This document shows, in pieces, positions 10,956 through 21,798 of a stretch of 64,000 bases of DNA; the stretch's first letter is position 1; each line of letters opens with the position of its first letter. The notes below the pieces were generated by a model. The model saw only the letters and a program-made list of their open reading frames with translations. It did no database searches and was not told where the DNA came from. Origin of the DNA: Topomyia yanbarensis (taxonomy: Eukaryota > Arthropoda > Insecta > Diptera > Culicidae); NCBI RefSeq assembly GCF_030247195.1, contig NC_080670.1, positions 160,528,080-160,592,079 of the forward strand, written 5' to 3'. The translations under genes were made by a program, and so were the position numbers.

Positions 10956-13900
10956 TCACTTTCGCTTAAAAACCCTACACTCCTCTGTCACGCCAAGACG
11001 TATCAATAGCGATAGGTACCAACATTCTACGCTCGTCTGCTGCTCGGTGCGCCAGATTCTCTGCAACCTGCAGGCAATCTGAGTGGTTGCTGTCGAGACT
11101 GCGTTCCACTTCTCCACCGCTTAACACATCCTCTGGATAAGGGTATCAGGGGTTATGTCACGGCCGCAGACGTCTAGCATTGCTCTTCTATCGACGTCGA
11201 AACGAGGACATACGAACAGTATGTGCTCCACAGTTTCGTCAACACTTGGGCAGCCAGGGCAGACTGGGGTTACGCGTGCTCAAACCTGTGGAGGTACTGT
11301 CGGAAGCAGCCATGGCCTGTCAGGAATTGTGTCAGATGGAAGTGAACTTCCCTATGGGGTTTACTACCCAGCTCGATATGTTAGGTTTCAGCCGGTGAGT
11401 CCACCTACCTTTCGGGGAGTTATCCCACTCGCGCTGCCATCTGGCGACCGAAACTAACCCTGGTACGCTCTCGGACTCCTTTATTGCCACGTAGCTCAAA
11501 ACACTCCTCGTCTTCCCGGATGACCAGCGCGACTGGCAACATGCTCGCTATCACGCAGGATGCATCGTGTGATACCGTGCGGTGGACAGATATCACTCTG
11601 AGACACATCAAGCAGTAGGTGCTCTTCAGATTCCGAAGGTACCTGGTTACTTCCAGTGCTCTCGCTCGGACCACCGTACCTAAGGATAGATACGGCAACG
11701 CCTGCCAATAGCCTACGTCTACTGGCGCACATCTTAGGCCTGTTGGACATCATCCTCGATGATGCCACAACAGCCGTCGAAGCCCTCTTGCACGCATAGT
11801 CGACATGCCTTCCGAAGGTCAGCTTGTCATCTATGATAGCCCCAAGAATCTTCAGACTCCGCTTTGAAGTGATCACGACTTCTCCCACTTGGATAACTGC
11901 GTGTTGTACCGACTTGCGGTTGTTGACGATTATCACCCTCGTCTTATGTTTAGCAAGCTCCAGGCCTCTTGCGCTCATTCATTCCGCCACAGTGCTGATC
12001 GCGTGTGATGCAGTCAATTCTACCTCGGGGATTGACATCCCGTAGTCCACCAAGGTTACATCATCGGCGAAGCCGACGATCTTGACCCCAGGAGGGAACT
12101 TCAGTCTCAGAACCCCGTCACACATGAGGTTCCATAGCACCGGGCCTAGGATCGAGCCCTGCGAGACTCCGGCGGTAATCGGAACCCTTTTCTGACCGGC
12201 ATCAGTCTCGTATAGCAGTACGCGGTTCTGGAAGTAGCTTTCCAGGATCCGGTTCAGACCCACTGGTAGGCTAAGCCGGTGTAGCGATAGCGCGATGGCA
12301 TCCCAGTTTGTGCTGTTGAATGCGTTCTTCACGTCCAGTGTCACTAAAGCACAGTATCGAATACCTCGCCTTTTTCGTTGGATCGCTATCTCGGCAGTCT
12401 TTATCACTGAGTTGAGAGTGTCCACTGTGGACTTATCATTCCGAAAGCCAAACTGGTTGCTTGACAGGCCGTCCGTACCTTCTGCGTACGGGGTTAGCCT
12501 GTTGAGGATGATCCTCTCAAGCAGTTTGCTAGTCGTGTCGATCAGACAGATTGGTCTGTACGCCGATGGGTCGCCTGGCGGCTTCCCGGGCTTCGGCAAA
12601 CAGCACCAATTTCTGCCTTTTCCATCTATCGGGGAAACGGCACTCGTCAAGGCATCTCTGCATAGCTAGCCTGAACATGTTCGGGTTCGCTATGACCGCT
12701 GCCTTGAGAGCGCTGTTTGGAAATCAGTCCGGCCCCGGAGCTTTGTTCATTGCTAGGGATTTAGCCACTGCGAGTAGTTCTTCATTCGTCACCGGAGCCA
12801 CCGTTTCGGCCGTGCCCGCACTGTCTCGTAGTGCAGGTGGCCAGGGGCTTGTGGCTCGAGACGGGAAGAGTACTTCGATAATCGTCGCCAACCGGTCCGG
12901 AGACCGTTCTGGGGGTGAAGAGCCCCCTTTGGTCTTGGCCATCACGATCCTGTAGGCGTCACCCCACGGATTCGCGTTGGCACTCTCACACAGGTTGTCG
13001 AAACACGCTCTCTTGCTGCTTTTAATGGCCTTGTTAAGGGCCAATTTCGCAGCTCGAAACACTTCACGGCTGTTCTCTCTTGCATCCTCGGTGCGAGCTC
13101 TTTGTATCCTACGTCTAGCTCTGAGGCAGGCTGATCGTAGAGCTGCAATCTCGGCACTCCATCAGTATACCGGGAATCTGTCGTTTCCTGGCCGGGTTTT
13201 TTCTCGGCATAGTGGCGTCGCACGCGCGTGATAGAACAGCTGCCAGCGCATCCCCGCTTAGACTGTCGGTGTTGGCCTCCAGTCCCAGGGCCGCGGTGAA
13301 AGTTTCGCTGTCGAAGTGATTGGACTTCCACCCGCGTACCTGACAGGGATCTCCCGCCCTCGGATGCTGCACACCATAGTTGATCCTAAAGCGGATTGCT
13401 AAATGATCGCTATGGGTGTAGCCTTCGTCTACCCTCCATTCCATGCCTGGAGCCAGACTCGGGCTGGCAAATGTTACGTCAATCCACGCCTCCACCCCGT
13501 TTCTACGGAATGTACTAGCGGAGCCATTATTAGCTAGCACAGTATCGAGTTTCGCAAGCGCCTCCATTAGCGCTAGGCCCCTGCTATTTGTACAGCGGCT
13601 GCCCCACTCCATTGCCCAGGCGTTAAAGTCTCCCGCTATGACTACCGGTTTCCGGCCCACTAGGTCTGACGAGAGCCTGTCGATCATCTGGTTGAACTGT
13701 TCTATTGGCCACCTTGATGGAGAGTAGCAGCTGCAATTGAACACACCATTGATCTTGGCAATCGCAACACCCTCGGCGCCTCTGTATTACCTCTTGAACC
13801 GAGAACCGTCCCGTTGTACAGATTGCCACCATTCCAGACCCGTCCGACACCCAATTGCCGTTGCCGGCAGGGATGCGGTACGGGTCTGATAAGAGGGCGA

Positions 13901-13985
13901 CATCTGTCCTCGATTCCGAGACCGACTGCCACAGCAGCTGTTGGGCTGCTGCACAATGGTTAAGATGTAGCTGTGTAACGTTCAC
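10956..13985 (-). pseudogene. R1-clade ORF2 (endonuclease, RT, zinc finger) of copy B
   Basis: ORF2 supplies target nicking and reverse transcription. Endonuclease motifs are LNHCAAAQQLL, a DPYR site, VVIAGDFNAWAMEW and THSDHLAIR. The RT contains KAPGPD, LPKPGKPPGDPSAYRPICL, QFGFR, LDVKNAFNS, GVSQGSILGP and VGFADDVTL, so the catalytic FADD is kept. At the C-terminus CPGCPSVDETVEHILFVC is an intact CCHC finger, followed by an EKWNAVSTATTQI stretch and a TGA at 10958-10956. Lesions are frameshifts near 13780, 13120-13200, 12650, 11690 and 11430, and in-frame stops after APGPD (about 12722), at 11981-11979 (AE*MSARG) and near 11115. About 1,010 codons is full length for the clade. Confidence 0.9.
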
Positions 13986-15460
13986 GGCTTCTTCTTGTTT
14001 GCCTCACCGAAGGGACACGAAGGTCCGCCCATAGCATGATTACGGGCTTGCTTCTTAGCGGTGCAGATAAGGCACTTGTGCGCCTTAGTGCAACCCTGCT
14101 CCTTATGCCCCTCCTCGCGGTAGCGACGACATAGTTTGCTCCTGTCTATGTTCTTGCACTCGTAGGATTTATGGCCGGACTCAAGGCACCGATAGCACCT
14201 ATCCACTGAAGGTGGCTGGGGTATACTAATTGGGCATACCGACCAGCCGATCTTCAGTTTACCTTTCTCGGTAACCTTTTTGGCATCCGCCTTCAGGAGC
14301 CTGAGGTAGGCTACTTGGGTGCCGGATGGTCCCCCTCTAAAACGCACAGAGGCCCGCTCGATTGTCACGTCGCATTGCTCCTTGACGGCTGCGACGACAT
14401 CGTCTGCGGTCGTGAACTCGTCCAGATGCTTGCACTGGAGAGTCATTTCCGCCCATAACGACCTGACCTGGGCGCCTTCACCCAGGACCTCTTGGGCCAA
14501 GGCTTTATACACCGCACTAGATTGTGCGCCTCGCTTCAGCACCAGAAGCATTTCTCCCGTGTTGGTGCGTCTCACGCTGCGCACGTCTTGCCCGAGGGCC
14601 GAGAGGTTTTCGGCCGCCCTCATCGACTTTAGGACGTCGGCGTATTTGTCCTTGTCGGTTTTTAACCACAAGGCCTTGCCTCTGTCCTTGGCCTTCTTCG
14701 CGGGCCGCGGTACATCCGGTGTCGGTGCCGGCTTCTTCTTGGTAACCAGCGTCCAGGGGTTTACAACCCCCTGCCCCGGTTGCACCTAGTTGCTGGTACA
14801 TTCTCTCTGCCCAGCGGGGGCATTCTCGCCCCGGTTTACCTCGACCAAACGGCGTTTGGCCGTGACGGTTACACGCCGTGTGATGTTGGTTTTTTCACCC
14901 TCGCCTGGTGACATCCTAGGGCGCTTAGCGTTCGACGCCGTCTTGCGCTTGCCCTTGCCTTTGCCCTTCGATGGGAACTCGGCCGCCGCTTCGAGTGACA
15001 TGGCTGCTCCATAGAAGGGGAAGTGGAGGGCCCCTGCCTGGGTACCTATGTCGGCCTTCTCTCTTCCCTCCCTCTTGGAGGCCACTGTCTGGGTTTCTCT
15101 GTCGGACTTCTCCCGACATTCCACCCTCTTGGCGTAAGCCTGCTGTTCCTGTCTTGCGACACGAACAGCCTTCCGGAGCATTAGCAGACTCTGTTTCAGC
15201 TTCTTTCTAATATTTTGTTTCGCGCTAGTGAACTCGATTGCATCGAGCTGCTCCACCACTTTGCGCATCGCGGATAGTGGCCCGTCCAGCGCGGTGGTAC
15301 GGCTATTTTCTACCACTGCTGGGGGTCACTGGTGCTATCGGATGCAACACTCATCGCTCCACTACTCTCCCCACGGGGGAGACCTCGCCAAACCACCTCC
15401 TGCAAGGGGGTTCGGCACCTCCGTTTGTTTATTATTTTTATTTTTATTCACTTCATTCAT
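13982..15460 (-). pseudogene. R1-clade ORF1 (gag-like, CCHC) of copy B, lightly damaged
   Basis: ORF1 proteins of this clade bind element RNA. I choose the ATG at 15460 because of its fly-like context (caacATGaatg) and because it opens a lysine/asparagine-rich N-terminus in frame with the main ORF. Two compensating frameshifts lie near 15370 and in the C-run near 15320. A single in-frame TAG follows at about 14788. The rest, down to the TGA at 13984-13982, is open. The central part is basic (KGKGKGKRK). The C-terminus has the knuckles CYRCLESGHKSYEC (intact), CRRYREEGHKEQGC (second Cys is Tyr) and a CLIC...CP motif. The total of about 490 codons is normal for the clade. The ORF1 TGA overlaps a GTG at 13985 where ORF2 begins. 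Confidence 0.85.
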
Positions 15461-15799
15461 GTTGATTCCCACGAGTTGCGCGAGAAAGAAAGGTCCGCCA
15501 CGCCAGAGCTCCACAGTAACGTGATAAGGGACGCTTACTGTGGAGGTTGCCCAGGTACCCCACAGGCTCCGTTAACGATCGAGCATCTTTTTCACCCCCT
15601 TGATCACTCATCCCTCGGCACGGGTCGCTTCACGCCTTGGAATTGGGGTTATGGCCTATCTTGCTTTACGTGGTGACCGCGGCCCAGATCATCACAACCA
15701 TCCTCCTTTACCAGGGCTTTGGACTTGTAGCTCTGGTTCTCAATAGTTCCATGTACGTATATTATTACAGACATGGTACTATTGAGATCCGTCATTCGC

Positions 15800-16700
15800 T
15801 AGCGGAGTTTACCGTGTCGTGATGGGAAAGATCAAGAGTCCAATGACCCCCGCTAAAATGTGCACGGACAAACTGAGAATTATCGTACAGGGTTTTTCGC
15901 GAAGCACGGCCCAACCGCATGGCCGTCTACACAGCGTGTTGAAGCAGACGGTGGAAAAGCTAGTGACTATCAAGTTTCCAATGAAGAGCTCCTTATAGTG
16001 GCAAAAGGGCTGAAAGTGACGAAAGCTCCCGGACCGGATGGTATCCCCAACGTGGCACTAAAGACTGCGATTCTGGCGTTTCCGGACATGTTCAAGAGAG
16101 TCCTACAGAAATGCTTGGACGATGGTTACTTCCCGGATAGATTGAAGAAATGGATAGGGTCATCCCCAGGAGGCTGACGACCTACGCTGAAAGTGAGAAC
16201 GGACTATCGCAAAGGCAGTTCAGGTTCTGGAAAGTGATAACGACGGTAGACGCCATCCGCACAGTCATCGCGAACGCGGAGAAAGCATTGTAGCAAAAAA
16301 GAAGGGGTAATCGCTACTGCCCCGTGGTAACGATAGACGTGTAGAACGCGTTCAACAGTACTAGCTGGGGGACGATCACCGTAGCGCTGAACAGAGTGCG
16401 GCTTCCGGACTATCTGTGCAAGGTTCTGAAAAGATACTTCAAGAATCGAATACTGGTCAACGTTCAGGCACGGACTACTGTCCTAAATTTAAAGCAGAAT
16501 CGGACGAAGTTGCACATCAGCACGTCTCATCTAATGCCTATTCGTGTTGCGAGTGCGTACGTAACGATACCGTTAGAGGCGGTATGTGTCATTGCCGGGA
16601 TGATCCCCATCTGCATCGCTCTGTCTGAGGATGTGGGATGCTCCATACGAAGGAATACACGAAATGTAAGCAAGAGCTGGTAAGAGCGGACTCGTCGGGG
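15800..16700 (+). pseudogene. R1-clade ORF2 remnant (RT) of copy C
   Basis: Recognisable blocks are NEELLIVAKGLKVTKAPGPDG, IPNVALKTAILAFPDMFKRV, CLDDGYFPDRLKK, then frame breaks, a QF(R)FWK block, VVTIDV(stop)NAFNST and MRLPDYLCKVLKRYFKNR. Near 16480 the sequence jumps from the segment before the FADD box to the thumb segment LKQNRTKLHISTSHLMPIRVAS. About 530 bp present in copy D (46405-46945) are therefore missing, including PQGS and FADD. There are several in-frame stops (tag near 16292 and 16341). Nonfunctional. Confidence 0.85.
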
Positions 16701-17050
16701 AACTTCGTCGATGTAGTCTAAGTCCATCGTCGGAGACTTGATGAGTTATGTGTACGAAGTATTGATTTTAGATCGTCGGAGCGCTTCGGAAGTCACGCTC
16801 CATTCAGAATCGTTGGACCATCCGCAACATTCCACAGGTTTATAGGATGGGGAGTTAGCAAGAAAAACAGTGCACATCGTGCTGCAAGAACGAATGCCCT
16901 GAAGTAGTAGCAGGGTCCCAGCGAATGGAATTGCTGGTCCCAAGTGGCGCAGTGAGATGCCGTCGATTTGCGGACCGGTTACTTTCTTCATCCAAGCGAG
17001 TACAGCAAACGTGCATAAACGATGTGCACAGCAAGTTATGAGCGGTTAGG
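15800..17050 (+). mobile_element. R1-clade retrotransposon, internally deleted (copy C)
   Basis: Belongs to the same family as D and E. It begins at cgctagcggagtttaccgtgtcg, close to where D and E also show the [11 protein letters not shown] segment. RT coding sequence runs to about 16700. It is followed by a heavily decayed 3' UTR with recognisable pieces (cgtcggagacttgatgag near 16730), fading by about 17050. The copy abuts the 5' side of copy B in the opposite orientation. Confidence 0.75.
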
Positions 17051-17904
17051 AAATCAATGAACTAGTAGTAACTAGCTAGAAATTGGAATAGGTTCATGAG
17101 TACAACCTTTCTCCAAAGTAGTCACATTCAGTGGTCCCGTGGCATAAGGAGAAGAGTTAATTGACGTGAACCACTCAGGTGTACTTGAATGGATTTTTAA
17201 TAGGTCGACCTTCTGTCAACCCCGCTCCCTGAGCCGACCAATTAACCAGGCGTGGTTCATCAAACATTTTTGTTGGACCAGTACCATTTCTAGGCATAAC
17301 TATCAGTGCCACCATACTACAACTTTCAGCTTGGGCAAGAGACCAACTACTAAACGACTGGCGTAACGTAGTAGGCACTCCACAAGCTAAACAGATACAA
17401 CGAGAGTAAAAACTAATGAATCTAAAACGAAGAGACTTACGTATAATCAGGTCAATTTACGGGACATTGTCCAGTCAAGTATCAACTGAGAAAATTGCAA
17501 AAGTTGAGATGGGGTATATGTATCTGTCCCAAACGGATCCTCAGCTACATTAATAATGTACTACCCTGTTGGGACGACACATGCGGACAAACAAACTTTT
17601 TGAGCTTGAGCTTGAGCTTGTGCGACCACACCTGGCTGCTACTCCGTTATCGATCTGGACTAGCTGAAGTTGCACAGAGAATAAGTAGATAATTATACTT
17701 GGGAATAGCGAAACATCTTTCAATGTGCAACTCCTGGTAATCCTAAAGTATTGATCAATACCGACGCCGGCCAGGCCCGAACGTAGATCGCGGAAGGAAA
17801 GGGAAGGAATGGTTTGTCCGATACTTGCTTTTGCTAGAGGCCGTATATACTACTGCGCACTCCACAATTATCACAGGAGGAGGATATTTTTGTTAGTAAG
17901 AGTA
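17051..17904. other. No gene recognised; probably unclassified repeat
   Basis: Mixed sequence with a short gagctt tandem run near 17600-17616 and a purine-rich stretch near 17790. A 13-bp stretch, caaactttttga with its flanks, recurs near 17588 and 18143. No coding signal. Confidence 0.4.
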
Positions 17905-18150
17905 TAGAAGTTGGATCACTTCTTCTTTACCGACGCCAGAGAGATGACTTCACTATCTGGACTAGATATCGATCCACCAAACCTACAGATCGGGGACCAA
18001 CGGCTTTACTTCCCTTCCGAAGGAAGACGTGACCACAGATTTTTTCACCTCAGAAAAATCTCAACGACCTCGGCTGGAATTGAACCCAGGCAAATTGAAA
18101 TGAGTGGCGGTCACGTTTTCCACTCAACCACCGGCGCCGTCAAACAAACT
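17905..18150 (-). mobile_element. tRNA-derived SINE (type 1)
   Basis: On the minus strand, a pol III box A-like TGGTTGAGTGG (18130-18120) and box B GGGTTCAATTCC (18087-18076) are spaced about as in a tRNA. They are followed by a GAGATTTTTCTGAGG body and a hairpin-like TTCCTTCGGAAGG near 18015. The tRNA arms do not fold into a plausible complete tRNA, so I call a SINE and not a gene. Outer limits are approximate. Confidence 0.7.
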
Positions 18151-19614
18151 TTTTGAACAGTCTAAAAAGGACCTAGTCCAATATCTGTTTTTGTTGAAAA
18201 TAACGACTCCCGAGGAGCAAAATGTCCCAGCGACCTTACAATTAGTATAAATTTAAGAAAGGTTCAATCAATCCGAATAATGTCGAAATTTAGTTCAAAT
18301 AGAAACGGCATAAACTAAATCGACACGACCCCACCTAAACCGCAAATCAACTAACCCACAAAGACTCCGGATCTACCCTACATATATCTCCATCAAGCAA
18401 CCATCCCAGCAGAAGGGAAAGAATTTACTGCAATTTCATAGTAATTTATTGGGTTCAAGCTTAATTCGCCGATACGGGTTGATCCGATTTCGCTCAATCG
18501 AACCGAAAAGAAAATCCGAAGGCAATTGGGATTTACTGTATCCTATACCGCGGGGATGCCATTCCAACAGTCGATTGATTGGAGCTTCCAAATTCGTTTG
18601 AAATAATAGCTAACGGGATGATTTCTGACTCCGGTTGCCCGTGCATACCGTAACAACCCTTTAGATTAATTTGAAAATATTTTCTGTTTATCTTTTAAAT
18701 TGATCTAACAAGAAAAGATTACTACTTCCTCCTCGCAGGAAGTCGGAACAAGTGGCATAATTCCAGGATAGATGTCGGATCAGCGTCGGAAGCTCGGGAC
18801 CGGATATAAAATCTTCTTGTACTTTCGCTTTTCGAATGAATTATGATAACATCGGATGGGATTACCGGAAACCGAAAAACGTCGGATTCAGTACATTTCA
18901 AATCACACAACAATGAACATAAATAGCAATAAAAGCGCACCCTTGAACGGTGGGCAGAACTGAGCAATACACAAGGTATAAATAAATCTTCAGGTGTTGG
19001 GAGGTGGAAAAAAACTGCAATAACACAGTGCTACTGTGAAGCATCGTCATCATCGTCAGTGGTGTTTGGTAGGAGGTGGAGCAGGAGGATGGAAGAACTT
19101 TTATGAGTTCTGTTCCCGTCACGTACCGCTCGGACATGATATATGTGGCACGGGAACCACGGTGCTCGTAGTGAAGAATCCTTCGTGGACTGCGCTGCTG
19201 ATGCACTTCAGCTTCACCCCCTAACAGCAGATGGCACGAATTTCGAAACAGTCATAGATCATGGGTGATTAGGCAATAACGCTGGATTGCCAATGGCCGA
19301 ACGCGAACGTCAGGGAAGAGTAGTGAACAGAGCAACGGAGCGGGTTGGCATGGTTATATTCGATGTGAAGAGTATAACTCATGTGTCGGATGAGATGGCG
19401 TATAGTTTCAACCTGTGAAATTCGTTACAGTCACGGCAGGTTATTGACTATTTTTTCGGCTATTCAACCTGGAAATGGAACTTCAGTCATCTATGAAAAA
19501 TAAGATATCCTTCGTTGACCTATTCGGCTGGGTAATAGGACTAGATTCAGCTATTTTGATGTGGATTGAGCTTACTAGAACGGTTTCCACCTTTAAGTCA
19601 AAAAGAGAAGAAAA
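18151..19614. other. No gene recognised
   Basis: Apparently single-copy DNA with short overlapping ORFs around 18722-19224 on both strands and no domain features. Some GGAGGTGGAGCAGGAGG-type purine sequence lies near 19070. Confidence 0.45.
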
Positions 19615-19738
19615 GAAAAAACTCTTTTAGAAAAATCCCTAACCCTATGAGCGAGGTTTGGAATCGACCCCAGATGAGCTACGTACAACGCTATCGATTT
19701 ACCAACTACGCTATGCCCTCCCCTCATAGCTAAAAAAA
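19615..19738 (-). mobile_element. tRNA-derived SINE (type 2), short
   Basis: On the minus strand, box A TAGCGTAGTTGG (19713-19702) and box B GGGGTCGATTCC (19671-19660) lie in a tRNA-like arrangement. They are followed by CTCATAGGGTTAGGGATTTTTC and a T-run that could end a pol III transcript. It differs from the type 1 SINE. The length of about 120 bp suggests a short or truncated copy. Confidence 0.75.
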
Positions 19739-20261
19739 ATCAATCAATAATTATTCTTGTTGTGACAAAATAAACTAGTCCAAAAACGAAATCGAACTCT
19801 GTACTGTAACTAAATATGAATACGAAATTTGTTGACTCACAAAAAGTGAACTATTCACCAGCACTTAACTTTTTTTTTCTCGGTGTTCAAGTCGTTATTT
19901 ATTATTTCGGAAACCATCCCCCGATGAGCCATCGTTACCGATAGTTGAGTTTCTGTGCTCTTCCTGCCTAGGTATAGTGCAATCTGGCAGGTAGCAGACA
20001 GGGTTGACAGAGAACCACGCAAACTAGATCCGTTTTTATTTGTTTCGTGTTTTTTGTTGTTGTCCGAGTTCGTATATCCGCTTCCGCACTGTAATTAATC
20101 TCTAGCGTATTGTAAAATGGATAACCGAATCGTTGTATTGCGAGTGAATTTTGGCGGTTTTTGTTGAACCCCTGCATCCTCAGCGGGAGCAATCAATTCT
20201 GATTCACTGGAACCGCATCGCCACTATATTCAGTGGTCTGTGAATATTGTTTGGATTATTG

Positions 20262-20400
20262 TAATTCATACTAAAACGAATCGTAATCCATCTAGTGGTG
20301 CAATTGTGGCTTTCTCATTAATGCTTACTACATACGAAATCCGACTGGTAAGTTTCTATCTGATACTGAAATTGTGCTTGAAAAAATGAAGTAAATTCGT
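20262..20400 (+). repeat. Dispersed repeat, copy 1
   Basis: gtaatccatctagtggtgcaattgtggctttctcatt matches the head of the repeats at 45053 (aatccacctagaggtgcaattgtgcctttctcattt) and 59395. Only the first part is present. Confidence 0.7.
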
Positions 20401-21387
20401 TTCGGACTCACTTCCGGCAGAAAAGTTTTTGTTTGAATGCAAGTTTGCAAGATACGTCAATAGTTTGCCTTTTCGGATGCAGCCCAAGAGCGAGTCTTGT
20501 GATTTATCCTGTAACCCGTCAGGGTATCAATTTAACACTGGGTGGAAATATTCCTATTTTTGCGTACACTCTCCGTAGAGTGTATTTGTTTACATAATTT
20601 TATGCTCACCGCTGTTCGATACTGTTCACATTTAGTTGTAAATTTTCGTTCATTTTCGTGTTTGTGAACGGTTTTGTTTGTGCAGATAGGTGTAGTAATT
20701 TTTATTTGACATTTGTGCATAATTACCATAGAGTTTAGCTAGACTACCGCTCTCCTCTTGCGAAAATACGTGTAACTGACGAACCACGATTAAGAACAGA
20801 CGCCTGGAAAACAGTCTTTTTTCGGGACAGTTTCCCGCCACCATAACTGGTAGTTTGATGCGCGCGTGCGACAGTCAAAAGCCCTGTCGTAAAGTGCCGG
20901 CCCGTGGTTCAGGTACTGAATAGAGTGGAGCGGAATCGCCGAAGTGGGACAGTTAAGTGCTATTTTTCGTATTCGCTTCCCCGGCTAATCGCTAAAGATC
21001 CTGAGCATTCGCCCCTCTCGCTGAAGAGGATAAGCCGAACGAGCGTTACTCTCCTCTACAGATAACAGCCAAGGAGAGGGAAGCAGGTAGGACAACGACT
21101 CTGCCTGGGAAGAACACTGTGGTGTCGTCCGGAATTTCTTGCGGGGAGCAAGCGAATCCGACGATATTTGGTCACCGTCGCTAGGGAGGTTCCAACGAAA
21201 GAGTCTTGCTCATCTCCCTGGCTAATTGAAAAGGACTGCTGCGATAGCAGCCAACGGTATCACGAAAACACGGCCGTCGGAGTCCCGGCTTGTCGGAAAA
21301 AATCGCCCGTCTTCCCGCCAACAGTAGCAGCAGTGTACAGTATAGCAGAGGAGAATAAAAGTCGGTAAATTTATTCATTTAATTTGT
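20401..21387. other. No gene recognised
   Basis: The stretch 20530-20870 is AT-rich; 20880-21350 is GC-richer with short ORFs on both strands. No family recognised. Confidence 0.45.
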
Positions 21388-21429
21388 TTGTTTACTTTTT
21401 TTTATTGTGGTATGAAAATCCGAAATTCT

Positions 21430-21798
21430 TGTAGAGGCACCTAGGCCACCCCGAAAAGAAGGGTTCACCGGGTAATCAGATCCCGGGTAGTGGGCAAACC
21501 GGTACTTGCAATCCAACTTATCCATAGTGGTAGAACTGGTTCTATACCAACGAAGTCAGTCGCAGCGCCAGTCTAGCTAATTCGCCCGCCTGTTCATTTC
21601 CAGTAATACCGAAATGACCGGGTACCCATATAAGGTAGATGGCATTTGAAATGCTAAGTTCTACCATTTGAGTTCGAAATGCGATTACTAATTTCGTTCT
21701 CGAATCTGTCGAACTAAGTACTTTCAGGGAAGCCTAACTGTCACAGCAAAAATAGATTCATTTACCGCAAATTCCCTGTTGAAAAGTCGCCGAGACTT
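21430..21798 (-). pseudogene. RNase H C-terminal part, minus-strand LINE
   Basis: Resumes with VSATFQQGICGK, a TGA, IYFCCDS (third acidic residue), a TAG, ASLKVLSSTDS, then IYLIWVPGHFGITGNEQAGE and LARLAL. The ITGNEQAGELA motif is the last RNase H block; its expected Asp (usually ADELA) is Gly here. After LTSLV a stop follows and only decayed sequence remains. The frame joins smoothly to the 24638 end, which shows that one domain was interrupted. Confidence 0.8.

Larger units (their letters stand above)
10590..15720 (-). mobile_element. R1-clade non-LTR retrotransposon, near full length (copy B)
   Basis: This is the best-preserved element in the window. Reading on the minus strand it has a 5' UTR (15461 to roughly 15720), ORF1 (15460-13982), ORF2 (13985-10956) and a 3' UTR down to an uncertain end near 10600. 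The order of ORF1 with CCHC knuckles, AP endonuclease, RT with FADD and a C-terminal zinc finger, without RNase H, is the R1-clade plan. It differs clearly in sequence from the plus-strand copies C to H, so it is a separate family. I found no target duplication or poly(A) tail, so both outer borders are estimates. Confidence 0.85.

Noticed and set aside
11155..14789. Plus-strand ORFs over copy B (for example 14319-14789)
   Set aside because: They are antisense shadows of the R1-clade ORFs.
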